This document shows, one piece after another, positions 43,369 through 53,136 of a stretch of DNA of 64,000 bases (positions are counted from its first letter, which is position 1; the number at the start of each line of letters is the position of its first letter). The notes below the pieces were generated by a model. It was not told the origin of the DNA and did not search any database. It saw only the letters and a list, made by a program, of their open reading frames with translations. The stretch comes from Fimbriimonadaceae bacterium (GTDB lineage: Bacteria > Armatimonadota > Fimbriimonadia > Fimbriimonadales > Fimbriimonadaceae). The position numbers and the translations under genes are program-made. The stretch covers positions 1 to 64,000 of the forward strand of contig JAMLGR010000015.1 of assembly GCA_023957775.1 (NCBI GenBank), read 5' to 3'.

Positions 43369-45489
43369 ATGGCACGCACGGAGTTGTTGGGAGGGGTGGT
43401 GTTCACCTTGGGCCTGCTGGCGGCAGGCGCGAGCGCCCAGTTGGTTTCGGAATCGAAGGTGCTGGATCCAAACCAGCTCTTCAACAACGGGTACCTCACG
43501 ACGTTTCAAGCGTCGGTGAGCCGGGATACCTCGCACGGAGACCAAGCGGGTCTCAACGTGTCGTTTCCCAACCAATGGGCTTTGGTCGGTCAACGCTGGA
43601 GCTCGGCGAGGGATTGGTCGACGGCCAACGCGTTCGGCATCAAGATCGAGAATCTTGAGAACTCGCCTGCGCGCCTTGTGCTTCGGTTCGAGAAGAGCGC
43701 CGACTACTCTCAGGCGGAACAGCAACTCGTGGTGGTCCCCGCGCTGCAGACGGTGCAGATCGTGTACGACCTCGATACCTCCGACGTGCGCGCCTTGGGT
43801 CTCAAATCGCTTCCATCGGCCTACATCACTCCACACGTGCACCTTGCCCCGACCTCCAACGTCAACCTTCGCCAGATGTTCGGGTGGCAGATCTACAACA
43901 GGGGAACCAACCCGGTCCGCCTCAAGGTGTGGGACGCCAAACTCCTCCAAGTCGAAACTCATCCGGTCGGACTGATCGACCGGTACGGGCAGCCCGCTTT
44001 CGGATCGTGGGCCCGAAAGGTGGGCAGCAACTCGGACCTGGCTTCCCAGCGCTCCGCGGAAGACGCCGACTTGGCCGCCAACCCCGGCCCTGGGGGGCTC
44101 CAGGGATCGAACACGCTTCCCACCCAGGCGCCCTCGAACAAGTGGCGGACCCTTCGCCTTCCGTCGGGTCGTTGGTATCTGGTGCACCCTTCCGGGAAGC
44201 TGTTTTGGAGCATGGGCATCACGACCGTGCGCCATGAAGAGGGCACGCCGTTGACCGGCCGGGAGCAGCTCTTCACCCAATTGCCGCTCCGAACTCCGGA
44301 GAACCCGCACTACGGAACGATCCTGCGCAACGGGCAGTCGATCGAGACGGTCAACTTCTACACGGCCAACCTCGAGGCGAAGTACGGCTCGAACTGGCGC
44401 ACGGCGTTCGCTTCCCGGGCCTTGCAACGCGTGAAATCATGGGGCTTCAACACCCTTGGCGATTGGGCGGACCCGAGCATCCTTCCCCAGTCGGACGTCC
44501 CCTACCTCTTGGGAATCACCACCAACGAGTTCCCGACGCGGCTTCCGACGACCATCAACTCCCGCACGCTGCCGGATCCGTTCGACCCTTCGTTCCAGGG
44601 CTTCGTCACCAACCGCCTCGCGACGGCCATTGCCGGCCACAACGGCCGCCCCGAGTTCATGGGCGTGTACGTCGACGGCGAGCTTCCCTGGGGAGCGATG
44701 GACACGAATCGCAACCGGGACCTCGTCGCGTTCATGGCGATGAACGCGCCGGATTCCCAACCGGCCAAGCGGGTGCTGATCTCGATGCTTCGGAACAAGT
44801 ATCGATCCATCAGCAGGCTGAACCGCTCGTGGGGCACGTCGTTCTCGAGTTGGTCCACCATCACCGATCCAGGCCTTGACATCCGTCCGATCGCGCACTC
44901 CGATTGCCGCGAGTTCGCCGCCGCCTACGCGCTGCAGTACTTCCGGGCGGTCTCCAACGCATTTGACGCAACGGGGTGCACGGGGCTCTATTTCGGATCC
45001 CGAGAGGGGTGGCAATCCACGCCGGAGGTCACGAAGGCCGCCGCCCGTTACGTGGACGTCTTCTCCATGGGCATCTACCAGCGTTCTGAGCTTGTGGATT
45101 GGAACTTCGGCGAGATCGACAAGCCCGTCATCGTCAGCGAGTTCAGCTTCGGTGCCACGGACCGCGGGAGCTGGAATCCCGGCCCGGTCTCGGCCACGTC
45201 GCAGCTCGACCGCGCGAACATGATGCGCGACTTCTATCTGACGGCGCTGCAATCGAACAAGGTCGTCGGCGCGCACTGGTTCCAGTACGTGGACCAGCAC
45301 GCGACAGGGCGGTTCGACGAGGAGAACTACAACATGGGGTTCCTCTCGATCACCGACACGCCCCAACCCGAGATGATCGACGTGGCCCGCTCGATCGGCG
45401 GGTCGCTCTACTCGATCCGCGGGATCGGCGGAACGCCCCCGCTGGGGAGACCCGTGGGTCCCCTGCTTGGTCGCCCCGGAGGACGCTAG
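43369..45489 (+). CDS. exported agarase-like glycoside hydrolase (GH50/GH-A clan type)
   Basis: A 706-residue secreted hydrolase. Signal peptide MARTELLGGVVFTLGLLAAG...ASA, then an N-terminal beta-sandwich (about 25-250) and a TIM-barrel domain. Barrel text such as LFWSMGITTVRHEEGTP and RVKSWGFNTLGDWAD resembles GH50-type beta-agarases. Likely acid/base Glu438 in VDGELPWG and nucleophile Glu591 in VSEFSFGA, 153 residues apart as in that family. An agarase-like enzyme inside an exopolysaccharide locus may trim or release the cell's own polymer. ATG 43369 preferred; ATG 43273 is less likely. Confidence 0.78.
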   Translation: MARTELLGGVVFTLGLLAAGASAQLVSESKVLDPNQLFNNGYLTTFQASVSRDTSHGDQAGLNVSFPNQWALVGQRWSSARDWSTANAFGIKIENLENSPARLVLRFEKSADYSQAEQQLVVVPALQTVQIVYDLDTSDVRALGLKSLPSAYITPHVHLAPTSNVNLRQMFGWQIYNRGTNPVRLKVWDAKLLQVETHPVGLIDRYGQPAFGSWARKVGSNSDLASQRSAEDADLAANPGPGGLQGSNTLPTQAPSNKWRTLRLPSGRWYLVHPSGKLFWSMGITTVRHEEGTPLTGREQLFTQLPLRTPENPHYGTILRNGQSIETVNFYTANLEAKYGSNWRTAFASRALQRVKSWGFNTLGDWADPSILPQSDVPYLLGITTNEFPTRLPTTINSRTLPDPFDPSFQGFVTNRLATAIAGHNGRPEFMGVYVDGELPWGAMDTNRNRDLVAFMAMNAPDSQPAKRVLISMLRNKYRSISRLNRSWGTSFSSWSTITDPGLDIRPIAHSDCREFAAAYALQYFRAVSNAFDATGCTGLYFGSREGWQSTPEVTKAAARYVDVFSMGIYQRSELVDWNFGEIDKPVIVSEFSFGATDRGSWNPGPVSATSQLDRANMMRDFYLTALQSNKVVGAHWFQYVDQHATGRFDEENYNMGFLSITDTPQPEMIDVARSIGGSLYSIRGIGGTPPLGRPVGPLLGRPGGR

Positions 45490-45506
45490 ACGCGTGGCGG
45501 TGGAAT

Positions 45507-46418
45507 TCAGCGCGCTCGGAATGGGCGGGCGAGCTGGTTCCACCCAAAGCGCAGGGCCCAAAGCAAGAAGTAGGGGATCGAAGCCGGACGTTTGCGGGCG
45601 AACTCGAACATCACGGCCCACCGCCGGGCGCCCCGCTCCTCGAGACGGACCCGGTTCATCATCATCAGCAGGTTGTTGAAGAGGGCGTGCCTCGAGTCGA
45701 TCCAGTAGGTCCAGCCATCGTCGGCGATGGCCCGGTTCTTTCTCATAACGGCGACCGCCATGTCCCACATCGTCGTATGGCCGCGCGACATCGAGCCCGG
45801 CGCCTCGCGAACGTCGGCACCGGGGATGGGGTCGTACACGAGCCGATACCGTTTCGAGATCCGGATCTGAGAGTCCCAATCCTCGCACGCCCGCAGGAAC
45901 GGATCGTAGAGGCCGCACCGCTCCAGGGCCGAACGCCTGAGAATCGTTCCGCACGTCGCCCCCCAATTGCCCCTCACGAAGTTGCGGAACTGCGGATCCG
46001 GGGGCGAGTCCCGTCGCATGCCCTCGCGTCCGGTGTCCCGCAGCGCTGGATCGACGAAGCGCACGTTGCCCGTGATCATGCCGGACTTGGGATCGGCGAG
46101 GAGCAACGCGACCCGCCGCTCCAGACAGTCGGGGTGAAGCCGATCGTCCGAGTCGAGGATGGCGACCAACTCCCCGCGACCCGCGAGGATGCCGGCGTTC
46201 CGCGCACCTGAAAGGCCCGTGTTCGGCTGCTCGAGGAGCCGGACCCTCTCGCCATACGAGCGCGCTACCGCGCTCGTGTCGTCCGGGCTCCCGTCGTTGA
46301 CGACGACCACTTCCACGTTGGGATACGTCTGGGCGAGCGCGCTCTCGATGGCGTCGGGCAACCAGTGGGCCTGCTTGTAGCACGGAATCACGACGGTCAC
46401 GAGCGGTTGGTCAGCCAT
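45507..46418 (-). CDS. glycosyltransferase family 2
   Basis: A 303-residue GT-A transferase. Motifs: VTVVIPCYKQAHWL, VVVNDGSPDDT, the DXD-type LDSDDRLHPD, and ACEDWDSQIRISKRY near the catalytic base (ED). The C-terminal part ends in a basic amphipathic tail. ATG 46418 overlaps the upstream GT2 gene by 8 nt. The two GT2 proteins are clear paralogues (shared FLRACEDWD and GSMSR-H blocks) and probably arose by tandem duplication. Confidence 0.92.
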   Translation of the reverse strand: MADQPLVTVVIPCYKQAHWLPDAIESALAQTYPNVEVVVVNDGSPDDTSAVARSYGERVRLLEQPNTGLSGARNAGILAGRGELVAILDSDDRLHPDCLERRVALLLADPKSGMITGNVRFVDPALRDTGREGMRRDSPPDPQFRNFVRGNWGATCGTILRRSALERCGLYDPFLRACEDWDSQIRISKRYRLVYDPIPGADVREAPGSMSRGHTTMWDMAVAVMRKNRAIADDGWTYWIDSRHALFNNLLMMMNRVRLEERGARRWAVMFEFARKRPASIPYFLLWALRFGWNQLARPFRAR

Positions 46419-47397
46419 GCCGAACCTCCCGAACCCGGAGGGGTCCCGTCCCGAAAACCCACAAGACGCGATTCCAGACGTAACGGACCGCCCAGACGAC
46501 GAACAAGGGCGCAACGCAAGGGCGCTTCACAAGCAGGCGTCCGAACGCCCGCGCCTTTCCAACCCCGCGCGTCTCCTTCAGGATGTTGCCGAACACGCTG
46601 CCCGCCACCTGGTTGAACCACCCCGCAAACGCATCGATCCGGTACCGGAAGTCGTTCGAAGCGTAGGCGCGGTTCTTCCGCAAGACCTGCAGCAGCGAAT
46701 CGACCATGACGAGATGGTCGCGCGACATCGACCCGGGAAGTTGACGGTAGTTCGCACGCATCGCGGGCTCGTACACGTGTCGAAACCGCCGGGTGACCCG
46801 CATCTGCATGTCCCAATCCTCGCACGCGCGCAGGAACGGATCGAACATGCCGCACACCTCCAAGGCGCGGCGGGAGAGCAGAAGGCCGCAGGTGGGCGAC
46901 CACGCTTCGCGGATGTAGAGGGAGGGCGAACCCACCTTCGGGGTCCGCCAGCGCTGCTGATCGTCCGGGTAGGGGTTCAGGTGCTCGTCCACGAGGCGGA
47001 ACCCCCCAGCAACGATGCCCACCGACGGGTCCTCGAGGAAGAAGCGCACCCGTTGCTCCACGCAATCGGGATCGATCGTGTCGTCGGCGTCCAGCACCAT
47101 TACGTAGGGAGCGGAGGAGGCGCGAATGCCGGCGTTGCGGGCCGCCGCCAGGCCGGCGTTTTCTTGGGTGACGACGCGGATGCGGTCGCCAAACGCGGCT
47201 GCCACAACCGCCGTTTCGTCGGTCGAGCCATCGTTCACCACGATGGCTTCGACGTGGGGGTAGGTCTGGCAAAGCACGCTCTCCACGGCGTCGCGCAGAT
47301 AGCGACCCTGGTTGTAGCAAGGTATAACGACCGAGACCGCGGGGGCCTCTGCGGGCGTTGCCGCCGATCCCTCTTCTTCGCTCATCCGCCCAGCCAT
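46411..47397 (-). CDS. glycosyltransferase family 2 (paralogue)
   Basis: A 328-residue GT-A transferase with SVVIPCYNQGRYLRDAVES, VVNDGSTDET, VLDADDTIDPD (DXD) and FLRACEDWDMQMRVTRRF. It is a close relative of the downstream GT2. ATG 47397 (MAGRMSEEEG) or ATG 47385 (MSEEEG) are both possible; the N-terminal 20 residues are a low-complexity acidic/Ala leader not seen in the paralogue. The pair likely adds two residues of the repeat unit; donor sugars unknown. Confidence 0.92.
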   Translation of the reverse strand: MAGRMSEEEGSAATPAEAPAVSVVIPCYNQGRYLRDAVESVLCQTYPHVEAIVVNDGSTDETAVVAAAFGDRIRVVTQENAGLAAARNAGIRASSAPYVMVLDADDTIDPDCVEQRVRFFLEDPSVGIVAGGFRLVDEHLNPYPDDQQRWRTPKVGSPSLYIREAWSPTCGLLLSRRALEVCGMFDPFLRACEDWDMQMRVTRRFRHVYEPAMRANYRQLPGSMSRDHLVMVDSLLQVLRKNRAYASNDFRYRIDAFAGWFNQVAGSVFGNILKETRGVGKARAFGRLLVKRPCVAPLFVVWAVRYVWNRVLWVFGTGPLRVREVRHG

Positions 47398-47517
47398 GGT
47401 GCAAACATCGGTCCAAACCGTCCCGTGCCCGTGTCGAGGGGCAGGAGACCCCATTATGGGGGACCGCGTTCGCACCGATCTTAGGTTGATGGCACGCGCC
47501 GGGAGAGGAAGCACGCC

Positions 47518-48957
47518 GTGAACCGGAGCGAGGCGGCGTCCGGACTCGCTTGGAACACGTTGTTGGCGCTTGCCGCCAAGGTGGTCCTGCCGATCGTCGG
47601 CATCCTGATCGCCCGTTTCGTCGGCCCGACGGAGATGGGGATCTTCGCGATCATCGCCGCGGTGGCGGCGGTGGTGGATATCTTCCGCGATGCGGGTTTG
47701 GCTCAGAGTTTCATCTCCGAGCGGGATCCCACGGAACAGCGCGACCGCGCCTATGCGAGCCTTGCGCTGGTCACCGGGGTCGCCCTGGCCGCGATCACGT
47801 TTTTGGCTCGCGGCTTCCTCGCCCACGTGCTGCGCCAGCCGGAGTTGACGTGGGGTCTATCGATGATCAGCGCGACGTTCGTCGTGAGCGGCCTCAGCAC
47901 CATTCCGTTCGCCAAACTCCAGCGCGAGGCGCGGTTCAAGGCGGCGAGCTTGCTTGAGATCGCCACCTTGGTGGTCTCCTACGGCGTGGCGGCCGTCCTC
48001 GCGTTTTCCGGCTACGGCTACAAAGCTCTGGTGGTGCAGATGCTCACGCGCGTCGCCCTGCTCACGTGCGCGGCCTACGTGCTGGCGCCGGTGGGCTTCG
48101 GCGCGTTGCGCAAGGAGTTCGTGTTGCCGATCTGGCGGCGCTCCATGACGATCCTCGTGGGCAGCTTCGTCTCCAGCGTTTACACGATCCTCGACAACTT
48201 GCTGATCGCGCGGCTCTTTGGCTCCAAGGCGACCGGCTACTATGCGATCGCGTTCAACGTGGCGATGAAGCCGGTCGAGTTGATCAGTTGGCCGCTGTCC
48301 CGCACGATGTTCGTCGCCTTCTCGCGCGCGCAGACCGACCACGAACGTCTGCGCCACGTGTTCTACAAATCCATCACCGCCGCAGCGTTTCTCACGCTTC
48401 CCCTCTACGCGTTCATGCTCACCCACGGGCGGGAGATCATCCTCGCGCTGTACGGGACGAAGTACGAGCCGAGCGGCCCGTTGCTGTCGGTGCTGGCGAT
48501 CTACCTCGGCACGCGCTCGATCGGGACCCAGTGTGGGGGCCTGCTCGTCGCGATCGGCCGGACGAGTCTGGGCAACGCCACCTGGATCTTCGCGTATGCC
48601 ATCGGGGGTGGGGGGATTGCCTTGACCTGGGGCTCGCTCACGCTCGAGAGCACGGTGATGTGGCTCACCGCCGGCGCCTCGACGGCGTACGTGCTCGGCA
48701 CGATCTTCGCGATGCGTTGCGTGCCGCCGGACGCGAAGAACCGGGCGAACCTCTACCGGGTCGCGGCCATCACCTTGGCCCTGGCGGGTTTCTGCGTTGC
48801 GACGCACTGGGTTCCAATGAGCGAGTTGGCCCGGGTCGTTGGCACGGGCCTCTTGTTGCCGGTCGTGGGCTTGGTGCTTGCGGGTGCGCTGTACGAGGGC
48901 TCGCCCTTCGGCTGCCTCACCCGAGCGGGAATCAAGCGTGTTTGGGAGAAGCTTTAG
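47518..48957 (+). CDS. Wzx-type polysaccharide flippase (MOP superfamily)
   Basis: A 479-residue protein with about fourteen membrane helices. The N-terminus (SGLAWNTLLALAAKVVLPIVG) and the region GPTEMGIFAI are typical of Wzx/RfbX flippases that turn undecaprenyl-linked repeat units to the outer leaflet. GTG 47518 is the start, 120 bp from the divergent GT2 gene. It ends tail-to-tail with the polymerase/ligase gene, sharing TTAG. Together with the Wzy-like and Wzz-like genes it indicates a Wzx/Wzy-dependent export route. Confidence 0.92.
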   Translation: MNRSEAASGLAWNTLLALAAKVVLPIVGILIARFVGPTEMGIFAIIAAVAAVVDIFRDAGLAQSFISERDPTEQRDRAYASLALVTGVALAAITFLARGFLAHVLRQPELTWGLSMISATFVVSGLSTIPFAKLQREARFKAASLLEIATLVVSYGVAAVLAFSGYGYKALVVQMLTRVALLTCAAYVLAPVGFGALRKEFVLPIWRRSMTILVGSFVSSVYTILDNLLIARLFGSKATGYYAIAFNVAMKPVELISWPLSRTMFVAFSRAQTDHERLRHVFYKSITAAAFLTLPLYAFMLTHGREIILALYGTKYEPSGPLLSVLAIYLGTRSIGTQCGGLLVAIGRTSLGNATWIFAYAIGGGGIALTWGSLTLESTVMWLTAGASTAYVLGTIFAMRCVPPDAKNRANLYRVAAITLALAGFCVATHWVPMSELARVVGTGLLLPVVGLVLAGALYEGSPFGCLTRAGIKRVWEKL

Positions 48958-50384
48958 GCTTCCAGGGGCGCCGCAGGCACGGGCAGCTTCTGCCGGATGT
49001 CCTGCTTCCGCAGCGCGGGCAGCGCGAACATCGCGATGAAGACGTTGGCAAAGGACATCAGCGACGTGCTGAAACTGCTGTTCTCGGCAGCGGCCGCAAC
49101 CGCGATGGCGGCCGCAAGCATCGTGAATGAGAGCGCGTAGGCGGCATGGATGCGCTTCGACAGCCCCACGTACCCCAGGACGATCACCTGCCCCATCACA
49201 AACAGAAGACCCGCAATTCCGTAGGAGACCCAGGCGAAGGTGTAAGAGTTGGTGGTCAGCGCACGATAGCTGTAAGAGTTGCTGGTGATCATGTCCAACC
49301 GGTTGATGCCCGCACCGGTGGCGCCCACCCCTGACATGGGGTAGTCCAATGCCTTGTCGATGGCCGCCTTGTTGGCGTCCTGACGGAGGTACCAGCCACC
49401 AATCTCATCCGCCTTGGCCCTCGCTACGGTCCCTTCCCCTTCGATGAAGATCTTGAACCGCTGGATATCGAAGACGTAGATCGAGGCAACGAAGGCAAAG
49501 CCCAGCAGGATCGCTCCACAAAGAGCGGCGGCTGCCTGGATCGTACGCTTCTTGAGCAAAAGGAAGACAATAACCGAACCGAACACAGCGGCCGCACTCA
49601 CGATGCCAATGCGTGAGTAGGTACCAAAGGTCGCCGCGCCTAACAGCAGCAGAAGGGGGATCGCCAAGGGCTTGAGCTTCGGAAACCGGAAGCAGGCGGG
49701 CACCAGCGCGAAACTGAACACCATCATGACCGCGAGACCGTTGGCATGTTGGAAGGGGCCGCGCCCCTGGTAGACCTCGGACGGGCCCTGCAACATCCGG
49801 TCGTTGTACGCCCAATTGAAGAAGATCGCGGATCTTTCCCGCATGCCGGCGATATCGAGTGCCTGCACAAGACCTAGCGCGCCTGCCAAGGCTGCCGTTC
49901 CAACCAACCAACCCAACAGAATGTCCGGCCGGTACCCTTTGCGCAACGATGCTTCCTGCACCACGATGAAGAAGAGGAGGGGCGTCGAGAAGACGGCAAT
50001 CCAGTCGACAAAGACCGCTCCTCCCGACAACCGCATCATCGCAAGGTCCGCAAAGATGAATGAGAGACCATAGGCGACGAGGAGCATCCCATAGAGAGCG
50101 TCCCACGCCGTCAGTCGATAGCGCCCCACTCGCCCAAATCGGTCCAAAAACAACCAAACCGCCACGAAACGGATGGGTATATCAGTCGGTGAGGTAAACC
50201 ACTCGTCCCGCAAGCGAGCAAAGATCTCTGCCCCCGCGCCCGTCTTTAAGAGCAACTGACCGAAGATCGCAAAGAAGACGGCGAAGCCGATCAGGTGCGC
50301 GAGAATAGCGCCCTTGTGCCGAAGAACCGTCCGGTCCGCCAGCTTCTGGATGCCCGAATGCCGCGCCGGAGCGACCAAACTCAC
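48954..50384 (-). CDS. O-antigen ligase/polymerase (Wzy-like)
   Basis: A 476-residue polytopic protein with about ten to twelve helices and one large outer loop (about 290-370) containing YPMSGVGATGAGINR, matching the O-antigen ligase/Wzy family region where a Gly-rich motif and an Arg or His are required. The family either polymerises repeat units or ligates polymer to a lipid or protein. GTG 50384 overlaps the Wzz-like stop by GTGA. Polymerase is the more likely role, since the gene sits between flippase and chain-length genes. Confidence 0.82.
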   Translation of the reverse strand: MSLVAPARHSGIQKLADRTVLRHKGAILAHLIGFAVFFAIFGQLLLKTGAGAEIFARLRDEWFTSPTDIPIRFVAVWLFLDRFGRVGRYRLTAWDALYGMLLVAYGLSFIFADLAMMRLSGGAVFVDWIAVFSTPLLFFIVVQEASLRKGYRPDILLGWLVGTAALAGALGLVQALDIAGMRERSAIFFNWAYNDRMLQGPSEVYQGRGPFQHANGLAVMMVFSFALVPACFRFPKLKPLAIPLLLLLGAATFGTYSRIGIVSAAAVFGSVIVFLLLKKRTIQAAAALCGAILLGFAFVASIYVFDIQRFKIFIEGEGTVARAKADEIGGWYLRQDANKAAIDKALDYPMSGVGATGAGINRLDMITSNSYSYRALTTNSYTFAWVSYGIAGLLFVMGQVIVLGYVGLSKRIHAAYALSFTMLAAAIAVAAAAENSSFSTSLMSFANVFIAMFALPALRKQDIRQKLPVPAAPLEA

Positions 50385-52366
50385 GATGGCAGCGCGCGGA
50401 ACTCCGCGGGATCAGAGGCGTCGGCGATGGCGTCGCTTTCCGACCCACGGGCCAACATGATGGTGATGTGCTGAACTCCCGAGTCCTTGAGGGCTTGCTG
50501 CACGGCAAGAAAGTCCACACTATTCACGCGATTCGCGCGCACCAGCAAGACCACCTCATCGAGTTCAGACGCGACGAACGCGTAATCGGCGGCGTCCGTC
50601 GAGGCTTCGAAGTCGAACACGGTGACGTCGCGCTCCAAGGCGGCCAAACTCTCGTTGATGCTGGTCTTTCCGCCGGAGCCGACGACCACGTCCACGCCGG
50701 TCATCTCGATGAACGAGAGGTGATCGTTCACGCGCTGAACGCCGGCACCGGTCATCCCGAGACGGCGGGCATTGGGTGAACGCGGATCGAGCGATACCAG
50801 GAGGGCGTTCAGGCCTCGGCGCGAGGCGGAGACGGCATAGTTCAGCGCGCCAGTCGAGGATCCTGAATCCCGCACGATGCCAACGAATCCCACCCGATAC
50901 GGTCTCTTGTCTGCGCGCAACGCCGTCGCGACGAGGGCATCGAACGTCTCGGGAGGCGTCCGGTCCAAACCTCGGAACGGGCTGCTCATGTTCGGCAACG
51001 CGCGGAACACGGGTTCATCCGAGAGGAGGTTGAGCTGCATGATCGACCGAATTGGCTGTCTCGAGGACTCCGTGCGCAACATCGACATGATGCCGAGAAT
51101 GAGACCAAGAACCATTCCGACCAGCATGTTGATGATGGGTTTGGGACTCACCGGATCGGGGTTCACGCTCACACCCGCCAAACGTGTCGGTGCCGATCGA
51201 CCTTGTTCTGCCAACTTCAACGGTTCCAAAAGGTCGGCGTACTGGGCGTACACCCGCTCAAGGCTGGCCTGTTGGCGGCCGAGGGCGACCAACTGGGTTT
51301 GAGCCTCCGGGTACTGCTCCAACTGCGTTTCCGAGACCGACAGTTCCTCTTCCGCTTGGTTCAGGCGCTGCCGAAGGGCGTTGACGGTGGCCTGGGCGTC
51401 GCTGAGTTGGCCCTCCATGCTTTGATAAAGCGGATTCGGGGCGACCGTGCTGCCCGCCTGGATGTTGGACAACTGGCTCGCACGCTCCTGCTCGATCTTC
51501 TGGATGCGGGCCCGCGTCGCCTTGACCTGCTCGTGGTCCGGTGTGAAGCGCTCCTCCAAGGCCACCAGGTCTGAGCGCAACGTTGCAAGTTGCTGGTCCA
51601 GCGCGTAAAGGTTCTGGTTGAACGCCTCCGACTTCGATGCAAGGATGGTCTTGGGAACGTCCTTGATGTTCCGCTCGAGAATCCGCAAACGCCCCTCCGC
51701 AGATGCCAGATCGATGGCGGCGAGGTCTCGCTGATCCTTCACATGGGCGATGTTGCCAATGTCCGCTTGGACCTGGGCGTCGAGGTTCGGGGCGTTCAGC
51801 TTCTCACGGAGGTTCTTGGCACGGGTATCCAAATCGACCAATCGGGTGTTCACACCCTTCATCTGCTCTTCCAAGGACAAGATCGCCTGTCCCGCGAGTT
51901 CGCGGGTCGTCCTGATATTGAAGTCCTGGAATGCGGCATAGAGATTACTCGCCATCGTCTCGGCGTACTTCTGAGTGCTCATACGTACTTGCAACGAGAC
52001 GATGTCCGAACCCACCTCGGCATCGATGGAGATGTTCTTGACTAGCTCATAGACGTCGAACTCTTCCGTTGGCGGGCCACCGGGACCCACCTGCTCCCAG
52101 GTCGCCTGTGCAGCAGTACTAATGACACCAAAACTGGTGAGCTGCTTGACCTGCGTCGTGATGCCGCGTGATCGTGCAAAGTCGGTGAGGTCGCTGACAG
52201 AGGCGGCCACAGAATTCACCGGGATGTTGGGAATGACTGCCTTCTGGTCGATCAGGATCTGCACCTGGCCCTCGTACTTCTTCGGCACGACCAGCGACAC
52301 GCCAAGGGCGATCGCTCCTCCCACCACCATGAATACCAACAACCGAACCCAATAGGACTTGATCAC
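50381..52366 (-). CDS. Wzz/Wzc-like polysaccharide co-polymerase with degenerate ATPase domain
   Basis: A 661-residue protein: Wzz domain with TM1 at about 8-27, a periplasmic coiled-coil region (about 130-370), TM2 at about 409-430 preceded by PVSPKPIINM, and a cytoplasmic BY-kinase-like fold (about 475-640). In true Wzc/CpsD the Walker A is GEGKS/T; here the equivalent loop is VRDSGSSTGA, with no Lys, the Walker A-prime Asp (LLVSLDP) is displaced, and there is no Tyr-rich tail. It probably sets chain length without tyrosine-kinase cycling. GTG 52366 start (MIKSYWVRLL). Confidence 0.85.
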   Translation of the reverse strand: MIKSYWVRLLVFMVVGGAIALGVSLVVPKKYEGQVQILIDQKAVIPNIPVNSVAASVSDLTDFARSRGITTQVKQLTSFGVISTAAQATWEQVGPGGPPTEEFDVYELVKNISIDAEVGSDIVSLQVRMSTQKYAETMASNLYAAFQDFNIRTTRELAGQAILSLEEQMKGVNTRLVDLDTRAKNLREKLNAPNLDAQVQADIGNIAHVKDQRDLAAIDLASAEGRLRILERNIKDVPKTILASKSEAFNQNLYALDQQLATLRSDLVALEERFTPDHEQVKATRARIQKIEQERASQLSNIQAGSTVAPNPLYQSMEGQLSDAQATVNALRQRLNQAEEELSVSETQLEQYPEAQTQLVALGRQQASLERVYAQYADLLEPLKLAEQGRSAPTRLAGVSVNPDPVSPKPIINMLVGMVLGLILGIMSMLRTESSRQPIRSIMQLNLLSDEPVFRALPNMSSPFRGLDRTPPETFDALVATALRADKRPYRVGFVGIVRDSGSSTGALNYAVSASRRGLNALLVSLDPRSPNARRLGMTGAGVQRVNDHLSFIEMTGVDVVVGSGGKTSINESLAALERDVTVFDFEASTDAADYAFVASELDEVVLLVRANRVNSVDFLAVQQALKDSGVQHITIMLARGSESDAIADASDPAEFRALPS

Positions 52367-52476
52367 GCGCTGCTCCTCACTCCGCCCGGGCGCACCTGGG
52401 CACCCAGAACCCTCTCTTACCCACCATTATGCAGGAACTCGACTCAAGGGACCAGTCGTCCCGATCGAACGCCTCC

Positions 52477-53136
52477 CTAGAAATAGCCGTTGCTGGTCTT
52501 CCCGGCCGCCTCCAAATACTGCTTGATGAACTCGACAAGCTCGTCCTCGGTCGCGCCGCCGTAGGTGGGAATGAACCGGTAGAACACCCCCTCCAAGTCG
52601 ATCGAGCCCTTGAGCTGGCGGAGGAGGTTGTCGAAGGCGAAGCGCTGCGCGGTCGCGTAATACCCATTGTTGCCCCGATAGAAAAACGCCGTGATCATGG
52701 GTTCGCCCTGCAGCGATTTCATCTTCGCGAACGTGATCGGAATCGGGCCCCGCGAGGTCTCGACGTCCTTCTGCACCTCTTCCAGCAGCGTGTAGCCCTG
52801 GGACGTGAAGCAGAGGCGCGGATCGTGGAAGCTCTCCTTCCGGTTGCTCGCGATCAGCACGACGTCGAACGAGCGAGTCCCGTTCTGGAACACGCGCGAC
52901 ACGATGCCGAACGGCTTCAGCTCGTCGTACGTCATCTGGTTCATCTTGTAGGACTGCCCCGGGTCGTCCTGGCCCGGAATCATCTTGTAGTCGTCCACCT
53001 GCATCGGAGCCAACTTCTCGAGCTGGTCCTCGGTCTTCCCCGCCGCGAGCGAAATGCGGGGGGTGAGCTGGATCGCCAGGCCCGCGATGATGAGCAGGCC
53101 GGCCAACACGTACGTTCTCTTCTTCAGTCTTTCCAT
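52477..53136 (-). CDS. exosortase-associated EpsI family protein
   Basis: A 219-residue protein with one N-terminal membrane helix (about 8-28) and an exported domain of the EpsI family (formerly DUF3485). Family text: CFTSQGYTLLE (single Cys near residue 110) and GYYATAQRFAFDNLLRQLKGS. EpsI is found with exosortase in polysaccharide loci and is sometimes fused to it; its exact function is unknown. ATG 53136 overlaps the exosortase 3' end by 13 nt, so the pair is translated together. Confidence 0.9.
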   Translation of the reverse strand: MERLKKRTYVLAGLLIIAGLAIQLTPRISLAAGKTEDQLEKLAPMQVDDYKMIPGQDDPGQSYKMNQMTYDELKPFGIVSRVFQNGTRSFDVVLIASNRKESFHDPRLCFTSQGYTLLEEVQKDVETSRGPIPITFAKMKSLQGEPMITAFFYRGNNGYYATAQRFAFDNLLRQLKGSIDLEGVFYRFIPTYGGATEDELVEFIKQYLEAAGKTSNGYF

